Shown here: in pieces, positions 9,717 through 17,571 of the stretch
Numbering within the stretch: the stretch's first letter is position 1
Layout of the letters: each line of letters begins with the position of its first letter
Assembly: GCF_002949795.1 (NCBI RefSeq)
Contig: NZ_CP026692.1
Coordinates: 1,051,501-1,115,500 of the forward strand
Source of the DNA: Nostoc sp. 'Lobaria pulmonaria (5183) cyanobiont'
GTDB taxonomy: Bacteria; Cyanobacteriota; Cyanobacteriia; Cyanobacteriales; Nostocaceae
DNA length: 64,000 bases
Reading direction: 5' to 3'
Program-made: the position numbers and the translations under genes
The notes under the pieces: model-generated
What the model saw: the letters and a program-made list of their open reading frames with translations, nothing else
What the model was told of the DNA's origin: nothing
Databases searched by the model: none

Positions 9717-10385
9717 GAAATTATTTTATCCCAAGGGTATTGGTCTAAAATAATAAGCAATGAGAGAATAGGACTTTGGGATAGCAATATAGTAAGCGAT
9801 CGCAGCCGCGCAGGTAGGCGATCGTCAATTTATCGTACAGTTAAGACCAAAGATAGGGCAGCAAATTCTTTGTGTCTGCATTCATAGAGCGTAGACGCAG
9901 CTTATCATAGACATAGCCTCACCTATCCGTCCACTGCTCAATGGGATTAAAGCTTGGAATCTTTATCTGTCATGGCTTTTTGCTTTTCTTTGTGCCATTC
10001 GACACAGAGCTATAAATTCCTGTTATTCGGTGATACTCGCTTGTAGATGCTGATTTATTATTGTTTGCAGTTATACTTATATACGCTTCTGTATTCTCTT
10101 GTCATTTTTTAAAAAAATCAAACTGGATTCCTATAGTTGTCCTCACTGTTCAGACGTTTTACTCTGTCACGTGCGTTTGAGAAAACTTTACTGGCGTTAT
10201 AGTTGCTATCAGGAAATGCCAGTTTAAAAAACCAGACCAGAAAAAAGAAATTCAGTCAGATATGACACTTTTCTTACTTTTTATGGTGTTCGCTCGAAGC
10301 TGGTGGTACTATAGGCAATTTCACAGCAAAGTAAGGTTTCTGAAGGTAGACATTAGCCATCATTGAATTTCTAAAATTGTAGTGC

Positions 10386-10417
10386 GATCGCGCTGTAATA
10401 AAACAGCGCGGTCTTTT
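10386..10417 (+). terminator. Intrinsic terminator on the plus strand
   Basis: GATCGCGCTGT and ACAGCGCGGTC form an 11-bp GC-rich stem (one G-T pair) around the loop AATAAA, followed by TTTT at 10414-10417. The T-run lies on the plus strand, so it terminates rightward transcription although no plus-strand gene is annotated within 800 bases upstream. It could also help end the leftward transcript of the methyltransferase gene, but there is no T-run in that direction. Confidence 0.65.
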
Positions 10418-10431
10418 CCCAAATAACGTTT

Positions 10432-11274
10432 CTACTTATTCCCACACAATAAGCCAAACCGAACTAACCCGCGTTCATAACCGCGACGCATCAACCCCAG
10501 TGATAACGCCCCTTGAATGGTAGCCCAACCGGCATTGAGTAAGCCCCAAAGTGCTTGGGGAGTGAACGCCGAATCAATTACTACATTCCAAAAGGGGGCG
10601 ACGGCGGTTGACCAATCGGCGGTGCGAATATTGTTTAATGGAAGTTGACGGGCTATGCCTTCATACTCTGGTAAAGAAATTACATAAGGCAAACAATATA
10701 CCCGATAAATATCCTGCAAATGCTTTTCCTCATCTGCCGTCAGTGGTAAATTATCAGTCGGTCGATGACACCAAGTCACCATAATTAACTTGCCACCAGG
10801 TTTCAATACCCGATAACATTCCTGGAGAAACTTAGTTTTGTCTGGCATGTGTTCGCCGCTTTCCAGCGACCAAACCAAATCAAAAGAATTATCAGCAAAG
10901 GGCATTGCTTGAGCATTGGCGACCTGAAACTGAGTTTTAAGACTCAAATTCGCTTCCGTTGCGCGTTCCGTTGCTCTGGCAGCTTGCACAGGACTCAAAG
11001 TAATTCCTGTGGCCTTAGCATTAAACTTTTCTGCCAGGTATAAAGAACTGCCACCAATCCCACAACCCACATCGAGGATATTTTCTGCTGCTTGTACCCC
11101 CGCCCAATTGAGCAGTTCTTCGATTAAATCAATTTGCGCTTGCCGACGGTCTTTTTTCTCACTACCATCAGCCCCATAGTAGCCGTGGTGCATATGTTCG
11201 CCCCAAATCTGTTCCCACAGACCAGAGGAAGCATCGTAGAACTGCTGAATTTGCTGGTAAAGTGTTGCACTCAT
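10432..11274 (-). CDS. Gamma-tocopherol methyltransferase (VTE4/Slr0089-like)
   Basis: A 280-residue class I SAM-dependent methyltransferase with the SAM motif DVGCGIGGSS (about 65-74). The flanking signatures are those of gamma-tocopherol methyltransferase: LWEQIWGEHMHHGYYG near residues 19-34, WSLESGEHMP, and YCLPYVISLPEYE. From memory it aligns along its length with Slr0089 of Synechocystis, which converts gamma- to alpha-tocopherol. It lacks the ~25-residue N-terminal extension of Slr0089. It acts in thylakoid or envelope lipid antioxidant synthesis. Single gene on the minus strand. A related sterol or phytol-quinone methyltransferase is the alternative, but the HMHHGYYG block argues for tocopherol. 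Confidence 0.85.
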   Translation of the reverse strand: MSATLYQQIQQFYDASSGLWEQIWGEHMHHGYYGADGSEKKDRRQAQIDLIEELLNWAGVQAAENILDVGCGIGGSSLYLAEKFNAKATGITLSPVQAARATERATEANLSLKTQFQVANAQAMPFADNSFDLVWSLESGEHMPDKTKFLQECYRVLKPGGKLIMVTWCHRPTDNLPLTADEEKHLQDIYRVYCLPYVISLPEYEGIARQLPLNNIRTADWSTAVAPFWNVVIDSAFTPQALWGLLNAGWATIQGALSLGLMRRGYERGLVRFGLLCGNK

Positions 11275-11387
11275 GAAAAAAGTAGTATTGAGACGAAGTA
11301 TAATTCAAAAAAAACATACAGGTAGGCTACCATGTATGTTTTTAAATAAGGTGAGAATATTAATTTTGAATTTTGAATTTTGAATTG

Positions 11388-12481
11388 TTATTCTCCGGCA
11401 GTGGTTGAAGTAGATTGTGGTTCAACTGAGACAGGGTTCGCGGGCGTTTCTGATTGATTTGGCATCTCTGGCTCAGATGTTTGTACTAGATTACTGGTAG
11501 AATCTGAACTCTGAGAAGGAGTAGCTGTTTGACTAGCTTGAGGTTGCTGTTGCCCACTTTTATGAGCAATTTGCTGCATTAGCTGTTCAATTTTCTGGGC
11601 TTGTTCAATGTTGCCTTGCTCGCGATATTCATTGTGAGCGCGTTTTAAGACTCCACTGGCTTTTTTGAGTTCGCCTTGATTATATAAAGTTACTCCCAAG
11701 TTATAGTAAGCTGAGGCACTTTTCGGATTTAGGCGAATAGCTTGCCGATAAACAGAAATAGCCTCAGAAGCTTGACCATGCATTGCTAGCAAATTTGCTA
11801 TATTGCTGTAGGCTGTGGCATTTTTAGGATCTAGCTTCAAAGCTTGGCGATAACTGGCGATCGCAGGCTCGATTTGACCTTGTTGTTGCAAGGCGATCGC
11901 TAAGTTAAGATAAGCTTTGGCATTGCTGCTATCTAGATTAATTGCTTTTTGGTATGCAGCGATCGCTTCCTCTAACTTTCCTTGTTCGTACAGCAACAAA
12001 CCTAGATTGTACAGTGCTGCCACCCTTGTGGGATTTATCACTGAGCTCTGGCGATAAGCCGTAATCGCTGCATCCTTTTCTCCTTGGCGGTGCAACACTA
12101 ACCCTAAGTTGTAATAAGCTTCGCTAAAATTGGGATTAACTTTAATCGCCTCTGTATATTCTTGTAAAGCTATATCCAAGCGATTTTGCTAAATATATTA
12201 CCCAGATAATTCCGTGCTGCCCCAAGGTTAGGATCTCGCTGCAACGCTTGGCCAAAGGCATATTCTGCACCTTGTAAGTCTTGGCAGTTATAGCGCGTGA
12301 CTCCCTGCTGGAAAAAGCTAGCTGCTTCGAGATTCTGAGAAATTGCAGTTTCTGCCAGCAGCTTGCTGACTGGCAAATTAGTAATTGTCGGTGCAGCCAA
12401 GAGCAAAAATGCAGAACAGCCACCAAGTGTTACCTGACAAAATAAATTTAACCAATGAGAAAATGGGTATTTTTCAGACAT
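11388..12481 (-). pseudogene. Secreted or anchored TPR protein split by a one-base frameshift
   Basis: Two overlapping minus-strand frames read as one protein. The first (12481 to 12170) has an N-terminal hydrophobic signal or anchor (about residues 10-35) and starts a TPR. The second (12179 to 11388, 263 residues) carries at least five further TPR units (AYYNLGLVLHRQG, AKAYLNLAIALQQQG and others) and a Pro/Ser/Thr/Gln-rich tail. They join inside a TPR at the four-T run 12184-12187 (AAAA on the coding strand). One extra A would give ...NIFSKNRLDIALQEY without a stop, so a homopolymer indel is the simple explanation: either a real mutation or a sequencing error. If intact, it would be a periplasmic or lumenal protein-protein interaction scaffold of about 365 residues. 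Confidence 0.75.
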
Positions 12482-12594
12482 TAATAGCAGACTTGTACTT
12501 ATTCTTCACTCCTCATAAATCAGAGTACCCACCACGAAAGAAAAATCCCCAATTTCTAACTTTTGTACAGACGCGATTAATCGCATCTTTACTC

Positions 12595-13752
12595 CTAACT
12601 CCCTACTCCCACAGCTGACGGCAAAATTAGCATGGCATCACCGAATGAATAAAAGCGATATCCAAAAGCGATCGCTTCGTTGTATATATTTAATAACCGT
12701 TGTCTGCCAATTAGCGCACTTACCAACATCAACAAACTAGAACGCGGTAAGTGAAAATTCGTAATCAAACCATCCACCACCCGCCATTGGTAGCCGGGAT
12801 AAATAAACAAATCTGTTTTACCGCAAAATGGTTGTAAATTACCAGATTGAGCCGCCCCTTCTAAAGCCCGTACTGCCGTTGTTCCCACAGCAATAATTCG
12901 ACCGCCAGCAGCTTTAGTGGCGCGGATTTGCTCTACTGTAGCAGCGGGAACTTCAATCCATTCTTCATGCATCTGATGGGTAGTTACGTCCTCTACTTCC
13001 ACAGGGCGAAATGTGCCGACACCAACGTGTAGCGTCACAAAAGCTTGATTGATTTTGCGATCGCGCAACTTTTGTAATAATTCTGGGGTAAAGTGTAATC
13101 CTGCCGTTGGAGCTGCGATCGCTCCTGGCTGTTTGGCATAAACTGTCTGATACTGCTCATCAGCTGCTGATGAGGTAGTGATGTACGGTGGTAATGGTAC
13201 TTCCCCAAATACCTCTAACAGTTGTACCAAAGTCTTTCCTTCTGGTACATCAAATTGCAACAAACGCCCCCCGGTTGCTGCATCTGTTTCTAGAACCGTA
13301 GCCGTTAGCTGGGGGCTGGGGACTGGGGAAGAATCTTTATAATCCCCAATCCCCAATTGCCTTGCTTCAAAAACAATCTTCGCTCCCTGTTTGAAGCTTT
13401 TTCCTGGCTTAACTAAAGCTAACCAACAGTTATACTGCCGTTCTTCCAACAGCAACACCTCGATTTTAGCACCAGTGGATTTATGACCATAAAGCCGCGC
13501 TGGAATGACTTTTGTATTGTTCATAACCAACAAATCACCAGAGCGCAGCAGTGCAGGCAAATCATGGAAAATGTGGTGTAGGGGTGCTGTTTCGGTGCCT
13601 GAAGTGAGAGAATCAACTACTAGTAACCGCGAACTATCTCTAGGAACTGCTGGATTTTGGGCAATGAGTTCTGGAGGTAGTTTGTAGTCATAGCTAGCTA
13701 CCGAGCAATCTAATTCCAAATCTTTTTCTTGTGGGTTAGAAGTATCTTTCAA
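12595..13752 (-). CDS. queA: S-adenosylmethionine:tRNA ribosyltransferase-isomerase QueA
   Basis: A 385-residue QueA. It transfers and isomerises the ribosyl moiety of SAM onto preQ1 in tRNA, making epoxyqueuosine at position 34 of GUN-anticodon tRNAs. Characteristic stretches are [14 protein letters not shown] (21-34), [13 protein letters not shown] (77-89), [23 protein letters not shown] and [17 protein letters not shown]. Residues about 132-149 ([18 protein letters not shown] region) are unlike QueA and are encoded by the genome's CCCCAGT-type heptamer repeat (13306-13361), which has inserted in frame into a surface loop. The flanking motifs are intact, so the gene is probably still functional. 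Confidence 0.93.
   Translation of the reverse strand: MKDTSNPQEKDLELDCSVASYDYKLPPELIAQNPAVPRDSSRLLVVDSLTSGTETAPLHHIFHDLPALLRSGDLLVMNNTKVIPARLYGHKSTGAKIEVLLLEERQYNCWLALVKPGKSFKQGAKIVFEARQLGIGDYKDSSPVPSPQLTATVLETDAATGGRLLQFDVPEGKTLVQLLEVFGEVPLPPYITTSSAADEQYQTVYAKQPGAIAAPTAGLHFTPELLQKLRDRKINQAFVTLHVGVGTFRPVEVEDVTTHQMHEEWIEVPAATVEQIRATKAAGGRIIAVGTTAVRALEGAAQSGNLQPFCGKTDLFIYPGYQWRVVDGLITNFHLPRSSLLMLVSALIGRQRLLNIYNEAIAFGYRFYSFGDAMLILPSAVGVGS
13306..13361. repeat. Heptamer-type tandem repeat tract inside queA
   Basis: The plus strand reads CTGGGGGCTGGGGACTGGGG, then a short AT-rich bridge, then CCCCAATCCCCAATTGCC. The two halves are partly complementary, like the GGGGACT/CCCCAAT tracts found between genes elsewhere in the window (for example 54590-54640). 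It adds about 18 codons to queA without a stop. Confidence 0.75.
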
Positions 13753-14024
13753 ATTGGCTTGTACTAGTTTGTGCTTTATTTAGTATTTATACTCTCTTAA
13801 AAAAGCTGGGTTAAGTTTTCCCTTCTAAAGGAACTTTAAGGTATCTTCGCTCAGTTTTGTCGCTAGGCTATAAGATTGTTACTATTAAGTAACACGGAAA
13901 AATTAACATAAAAATTGGGTAAACCTCCCCATCTAAAAACGGGGGCTTTTACCCTACCGGGAACAGGCACTGATTGACGAATATAGATATGTAGCATTGG
14001 CTTTGATCCCAAGCACCAACAAAC

Positions 14025-14414
14025 ATGGAATACTTGTACTATCTGGCAAATGCCAGTCTAACCCTGAGGGTCGTTCAACACCTCCACGCTAGACCCCAGA
14101 CACCAGTTTCGTTCGTCACCGTAATTCATCAAATTGATGGCTGGGTGGTTAGGATCAAACTCAAAGGTCAAGTCTCGCCCCAAGAAGATGGCGACTTTCG
14201 GGCTTTTCTAAATGAATTAGGAATTAGCTATGAACCGCCAATGAGGGTGCAAATGGCACTTTGGAGTTTGGAAGCCGGACAGTGCCCTGTGGATGTGATG
14301 CGTCGCTATCAAGTAGCGATCGTTTCTCATGGTAGCCCAGAAAGAGACGAAATTGAAGCGTTTCGGCAACAGTTTGTCCGGGGCTTAGGTTATTGTCCAG
14401 AAACTTTGGCGTAA
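14025..14414 (+). CDS. Conserved-looking hypothetical protein (129 residues)
   Basis: A 129-residue soluble protein with no signal peptide or membrane segment. It starts MEYLYYLANASLTLRVV and has alternating hydrophobic and charged segments suggestive of an alpha/beta fold, with aromatic Tyr and Trp residues spread through it. I do not recognise a family. Codon use and HIP1 content match the neighbours, and it is preceded by its own spacer with a GGGCTTTTACC segment, so it is a plausible real single gene. It converges on the YraN-type gene with a 70-bp gap. Confidence 0.6.
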   Translation: MEYLYYLANASLTLRVVQHLHARPQTPVSFVTVIHQIDGWVVRIKLKGQVSPQEDGDFRAFLNELGISYEPPMRVQMALWSLEAGQCPVDVMRRYQVAIVSHGSPERDEIEAFRQQFVRGLGYCPETLA

Positions 14415-14484
14415 CACTATTTGGTTGTAACGTCACTACAAAATTATTGGTCATTGGTAATTAAGATATTTTATCTATTACCAA

Positions 14485-14964
14485 TTAACCATTATCAATT
14501 GAAGAGTCGAAAGCTGCCAGAATGTATTCTTGCAGCTTAAACTTGTATCCGGATACTAATGAAGTAGCTAAAGCTTCCTGATTTGCTGTAACTCCAGTCA
14601 GATTTTTTGATATCCTTTGACAGTAGACAATAGCAACATCAAATCTACAAGAATAATCTGCCTTCTCAGGGTACTGGGCTAAGAATATTCCAGCTGTACG
14701 CCAGATTTTTGTCTGCTTTTGTGGAGTGATTGCGCTTCTTCCCCCGGCATCCCAACTGCCTGAACTACGGGTTTTGACTTCAACAAATGCCAATAATGAG
14801 TGCTGAGTAAGGTGTTTTTCCCCAGTTCGTCCATCATATTCAGCAATAATATCGATTTCTCCCCAGCGACTAGAAAAGCGACGATGGAGAATTATCCAAC
14901 CTGTAGATTGCAACCATTCGGCTACTAGGTCTTCTCCTAATGAACCAATATCTTGATAATGCAT
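14485..14964 (-). CDS. YraN family (UPF0102) predicted endonuclease-like protein
   Basis: A 159-residue member of the YraN/UPF0102 family. It has the order GSLGEDLVAEWL, RRFSSRWGEIDIIAEYDG and FVEVKTRSSG, which forms a PD-(D/E)xK nuclease-like active site (Glu-x-Asp then Glu-x-Lys). The family resembles archaeal Holliday-junction resolvases, but its biological substrate is not firmly known. Residues 100-159 are the usual RFDVAIVYC end plus a family-specific tail. Single gene. Confidence 0.85.
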   Translation of the reverse strand: MHYQDIGSLGEDLVAEWLQSTGWIILHRRFSSRWGEIDIIAEYDGRTGEKHLTQHSLLAFVEVKTRSSGSWDAGGRSAITPQKQTKIWRTAGIFLAQYPEKADYSCRFDVAIVYCQRISKNLTGVTANQEALATSLVSGYKFKLQEYILAAFDSSIDNG

Positions 14965-15234
14965 ATAAACTTTAGTATTATCGGTTATTTAATTCAACAG
15001 GAAAATAAGAGTTTCTAGCAGTTACCCGAAATTCATCGTCTTACCCGCGACAGAAATTCTAACATCAGTTCTGTAAGTCTATTCGTCTTTCTCCCCCATT
15101 CCCAGCGTATCCCACTGAATAGCCTGAAGTCGTGTGAAGGCAATGTTCAAATCGTCGTATGAACTTGAATTAGTATTCATAAAAATATTTTTAAAGGATT
15201 TTTGCGCTAACATCTCTGACTCAAGGATAATGAG

Positions 15235-15777
15235 ATGGAGGAGGGTTCGCCATTGGCTAAAAATAGAATGAATTCTAAGTTAAGCGCCCGGATTTGGGCA
15301 AGTATACTCAGCTTATTCCTCTGGGGAATAGTTAGCATCACCGCAACTGTCGGTTTTGCTCCAACAGCTTTGGCACTTGAATATAATAAAGAAATTTTGG
15401 TCGAGGCTGATTTCTCAGGACGTGATTTAACAGACTCTAGCTTTACTAAAGCTAATCTTCGCCAGAGCAACTTCAGCCGAGCTAATTTGAACGGTGTCAG
15501 TTTCTTTGCAGCAAATTTGGAGTCTGCGAATTTGGAGGGTTCTGATTTGAGAAATTCCACTTTAGACTCAGCTCGTTTAGTCAGAGCAAATTTAACAAAT
15601 GCACTGTTGGAGGGTGCTTTTGCTGCTAATGCCAGATTTGATGGTGCAATCATTGATGGGGCAGATTTTACCGATACGCTGCTGCGTCCCGATGAGCAAA
15701 AAAAATTGTGCAAACTTGCTAAGGGAACTAATCCTATTACAGGACGAGATACGCGTGACACGTTGTTTTGTCCTTAG
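15235..15777 (+). CDS. Pentapeptide-repeat protein, probably thylakoid-lumenal or periplasmic
   Basis: A 180-residue protein with a signal peptide (hydrophobic core about 20-42, possible cleavage after ALA near 47). It is followed by about 16 pentapeptide repeats of the A(N/D)LxX type ([30 protein letters not shown]...) and a short Cys-containing tail (KLCKLAKG...TLFCP). Such lumenal pentapeptide proteins form a right-handed quadrilateral beta-helix; their function in cyanobacteria is largely unknown. ATG 15235 has AAGGA eight bases upstream. An internal ATG at 15268 would give a shorter, more typical signal peptide. Confidence 0.85.
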   Translation: MEEGSPLAKNRMNSKLSARIWASILSLFLWGIVSITATVGFAPTALALEYNKEILVEADFSGRDLTDSSFTKANLRQSNFSRANLNGVSFFAANLESANLEGSDLRNSTLDSARLVRANLTNALLEGAFAANARFDGAIIDGADFTDTLLRPDEQKKLCKLAKGTNPITGRDTRDTLFCP

Positions 15778-15793
15778 TATTTTTTAGCTGGGA

Positions 15794-15824
15794 ATTGGGC
15801 ATTGGGCATTGGGCATTGGGCATT
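15794..15824. repeat. TTGGGCA heptamer short tandem repeat
   Basis: About four consecutive ATTGGGC units between two convergent genes. The same heptamer occurs at 39459-39490 and 26309-26316. Confidence 0.85.
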
Positions 15825-15862
15825 GCTTATTCCCCATTCCCTACTCATAAAATATTGAGCAA

Positions 15863-16240
15863 CTACCAACCACTCGCACCAATCTTTTGACAAACAATTT
15901 TCATACCTTTGCCTGGTGAAGAACTTGCTACAAAAGGGATTTCTCCTTTTTCTTTATCCTCTTCAAGTAGCTGTCCTTCTGGCCCGTAAATCGCAATGCG
16001 ATTGCGAAATAGCCGCGATTCTTTGCACGATGCATCAAAGGTAGTCTCGAAGATGCCATCTTCATAGATCCCGTAAAGCTTGTATATCGTGCCCTTAATC
16101 GTTTCCGTGTCCAGAGCTACGCTGTTTCCTAATTTATCATGCCCTACAGTGATATATCTTTGTACATCTTGAGCAATCGCACTGCCATTACACAATAAAA
16201 TAGCGATCGCTCCCACAATCCCGCCTATTTTAAAATACAT
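15863..16240 (-). CDS. Small secreted hypothetical protein
   Basis: A 125-residue protein with a clear N-terminal signal peptide (MYFKIGGIVGAIAILLCNGSAIAQ, cleavage probably after AIA-Q near residue 23). The mature part is about 100 residues with two Cys (CKESRLF and IVCQK near the end), likely a disulfide. It resembles small exported cyanobacterial proteins that lack named functions. No operon partner. Confidence 0.65.
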   Translation of the reverse strand: MYFKIGGIVGAIAILLCNGSAIAQDVQRYITVGHDKLGNSVALDTETIKGTIYKLYGIYEDGIFETTFDASCKESRLFRNRIAIYGPEGQLLEEDKEKGEIPFVASSSPGKGMKIVCQKIGASGW

Positions 16241-16403
16241 ACAGTTTCAAAATATAAGATTTCATATATTTCTACCCGCAATCAAAGCGGTTCTGGCAGG
16301 GTAGAAGCACTGAAATCAAGACAGAGCAAGGTGTTATACTACTTGGTAATACCTGATGGGAAGCGTAAAGGACTATATAAATAGCTGCAATACTTTTCAA
16401 AGT

Positions 16404-17183
16404 ATGAGTGAAACACTTGCTGATATTGCCATACCACCCCAGTTTCCCGATCACACTCAACTACCAGAGTCTGATGGTACGTTTGTGAAAAATTTTCAAG
16501 AGCATCCCCAAACCGTCATTTTGACAGACTCAATTGCTCAAGTTTTGCAACGCGTACATCCAGATGGACAGTATTGCATTGGTCAAGATTGTGGTATCTA
16601 CTGGCGAGAAACCAATCCACCAGAAAAAGGAGCAGCAGCACCCGACTGGTTTTATGTCCCTGGTGTATCATCAAGGCTAGATGGCAAAAACCGTCGCTCT
16701 TATGTTTTGTGGCGGGAATACATACCTCCATTGATTGCCATAGAACTAGCTAGTGGTAATGGTGATGAAGAACGAGATGTCACTCCTTTACCTTTAGCTG
16801 GTAGTCAGGAAGGCGCAAAACCAGGTAAATTCTGGGTATATGAGCGAATAATCCGAATTCCCTACTATGCAATCTATGAAATTAGTAATGGCAAACTTGA
16901 GGTTTATCACCTGGTAGATTTTTCATACCACAAAATGCAGCCTAATGAGCGAGGCCACTACCCAATTACTCCTTTAGGAGTGGAAGTAGGGTTATGGCAG
17001 GGAAGCTACTTGAATAATCCTCAGCAATTTTGGTTGCGCTGGTGGGATTTAGAGGGAAATCTGTTACTGATTGGTCAAGAAGAAGCCGAGTTGCAAAGGC
17101 AAAGAGCCGAGCAAGCAGAACGAAAAGCTGCACAATTAGCAGAACGGCTCAGGGCAATGGGTATCGATCCAGATGTAGAGTAA
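16404..17183 (+). CDS. Uma2-family (DUF820) PD-(D/E)xK nuclease-like protein
   Basis: About 259 residues from ATG 16404 (MSETLADIAIPPQFP), which I prefer over the upstream ATG at 16356 because it begins at the usual Uma2 N-terminus. Family marks are APDWFYVPGV near residue 80, then PLIAIELASGNGDEERD, which supplies the Asp/Glu catalytic pattern, and YYAIYEI. The C-terminus (about 225-259) is a charged coiled-coil EEAELQRQRAEQAERKAAQLAERL, common in cyanobacterial members. Uma2 proteins are highly multiplied in filamentous cyanobacteria; their role is unproven. The gene lies just upstream of the NERD-sigma-TPR gene but is separated from it by 388 bases. Confidence 0.85.
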   Translation: MSETLADIAIPPQFPDHTQLPESDGTFVKNFQEHPQTVILTDSIAQVLQRVHPDGQYCIGQDCGIYWRETNPPEKGAAAPDWFYVPGVSSRLDGKNRRSYVLWREYIPPLIAIELASGNGDEERDVTPLPLAGSQEGAKPGKFWVYERIIRIPYYAIYEISNGKLEVYHLVDFSYHKMQPNERGHYPITPLGVEVGLWQGSYLNNPQQFWLRWWDLEGNLLLIGQEEAELQRQRAEQAERKAAQLAERLRAMGIDPDVE

Positions 17184-17571
17184 TATTTGCTAAGTTATGG
17201 TAAACCGAAAAACTTAGTAATTACAGGCAAAAGCTTACCACAGACTTCAACTAGCTTTTCATTAGTAGGCAAATCAGCGATGTCTACAACGGGCTACGCC
17301 AACGCACCTTTCAATAACTTGAGAGATGTTTTTGCTATCTTCTGCATGGCTCCATCTTTTGGGTTTGCAGTGGGGCGATCGATCGCCTCAAAATATGACA
17401 GACTAAGATGCTTATGATTTCATCGTAGTTGACACTTGGTAAGAAGTGACCTTAAAAACAACTTCAGTTCTGGGAACCCTAATAATAGCCGTCAATAAAT
17501 ACAACATTTTGTGCAGATGATATCCGCCTAAATAATTAAGTTTAGTAACGATTATTTAAATTAGAGATTCT
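17184..17571. other. Intergenic region upstream of the NERD-sigma-TPR gene
   Basis: About 390 bases. It contains the dispersed motif GATGTCTACAACGGGCTACGCC (17279-17300), also seen in diverged form near 52740-52770, and GGCGATCGATCGCC at 17373-17386. The last 130 bases are AT-rich and presumably hold the promoter. No gene or clear operator is seen. Confidence 0.4.

Larger units (their letters stand above)
9577..10431. other. Long intergenic region after rpaA
   Basis: About 855 bases without a convincing protein gene. It contains the stem-loop listed separately, HIP1-like sites around 9797-9825, a small inverted pair CCTTAC...GTTAAGG near 9642-9659, and a strong plus-strand terminator-like hairpin at its right end (10386-10417). 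The distance of that hairpin from rpaA suggests an unannotated transcript in this interval. Confidence 0.4.

Noticed and set aside
9651-9887. 78-codon plus-strand frame after rpaA
   Set aside because: It runs through a perfect stem-loop and HIP1-like repeats, and the peptide has no protein-like pattern.
12176-12192. Programmed -1 frameshift in the TPR gene
   Set aside because: The site GCAAAAT does not fit the X-XXY-YYZ slippery pattern and no stem-loop or pseudoknot follows; a homopolymer indel is simpler.
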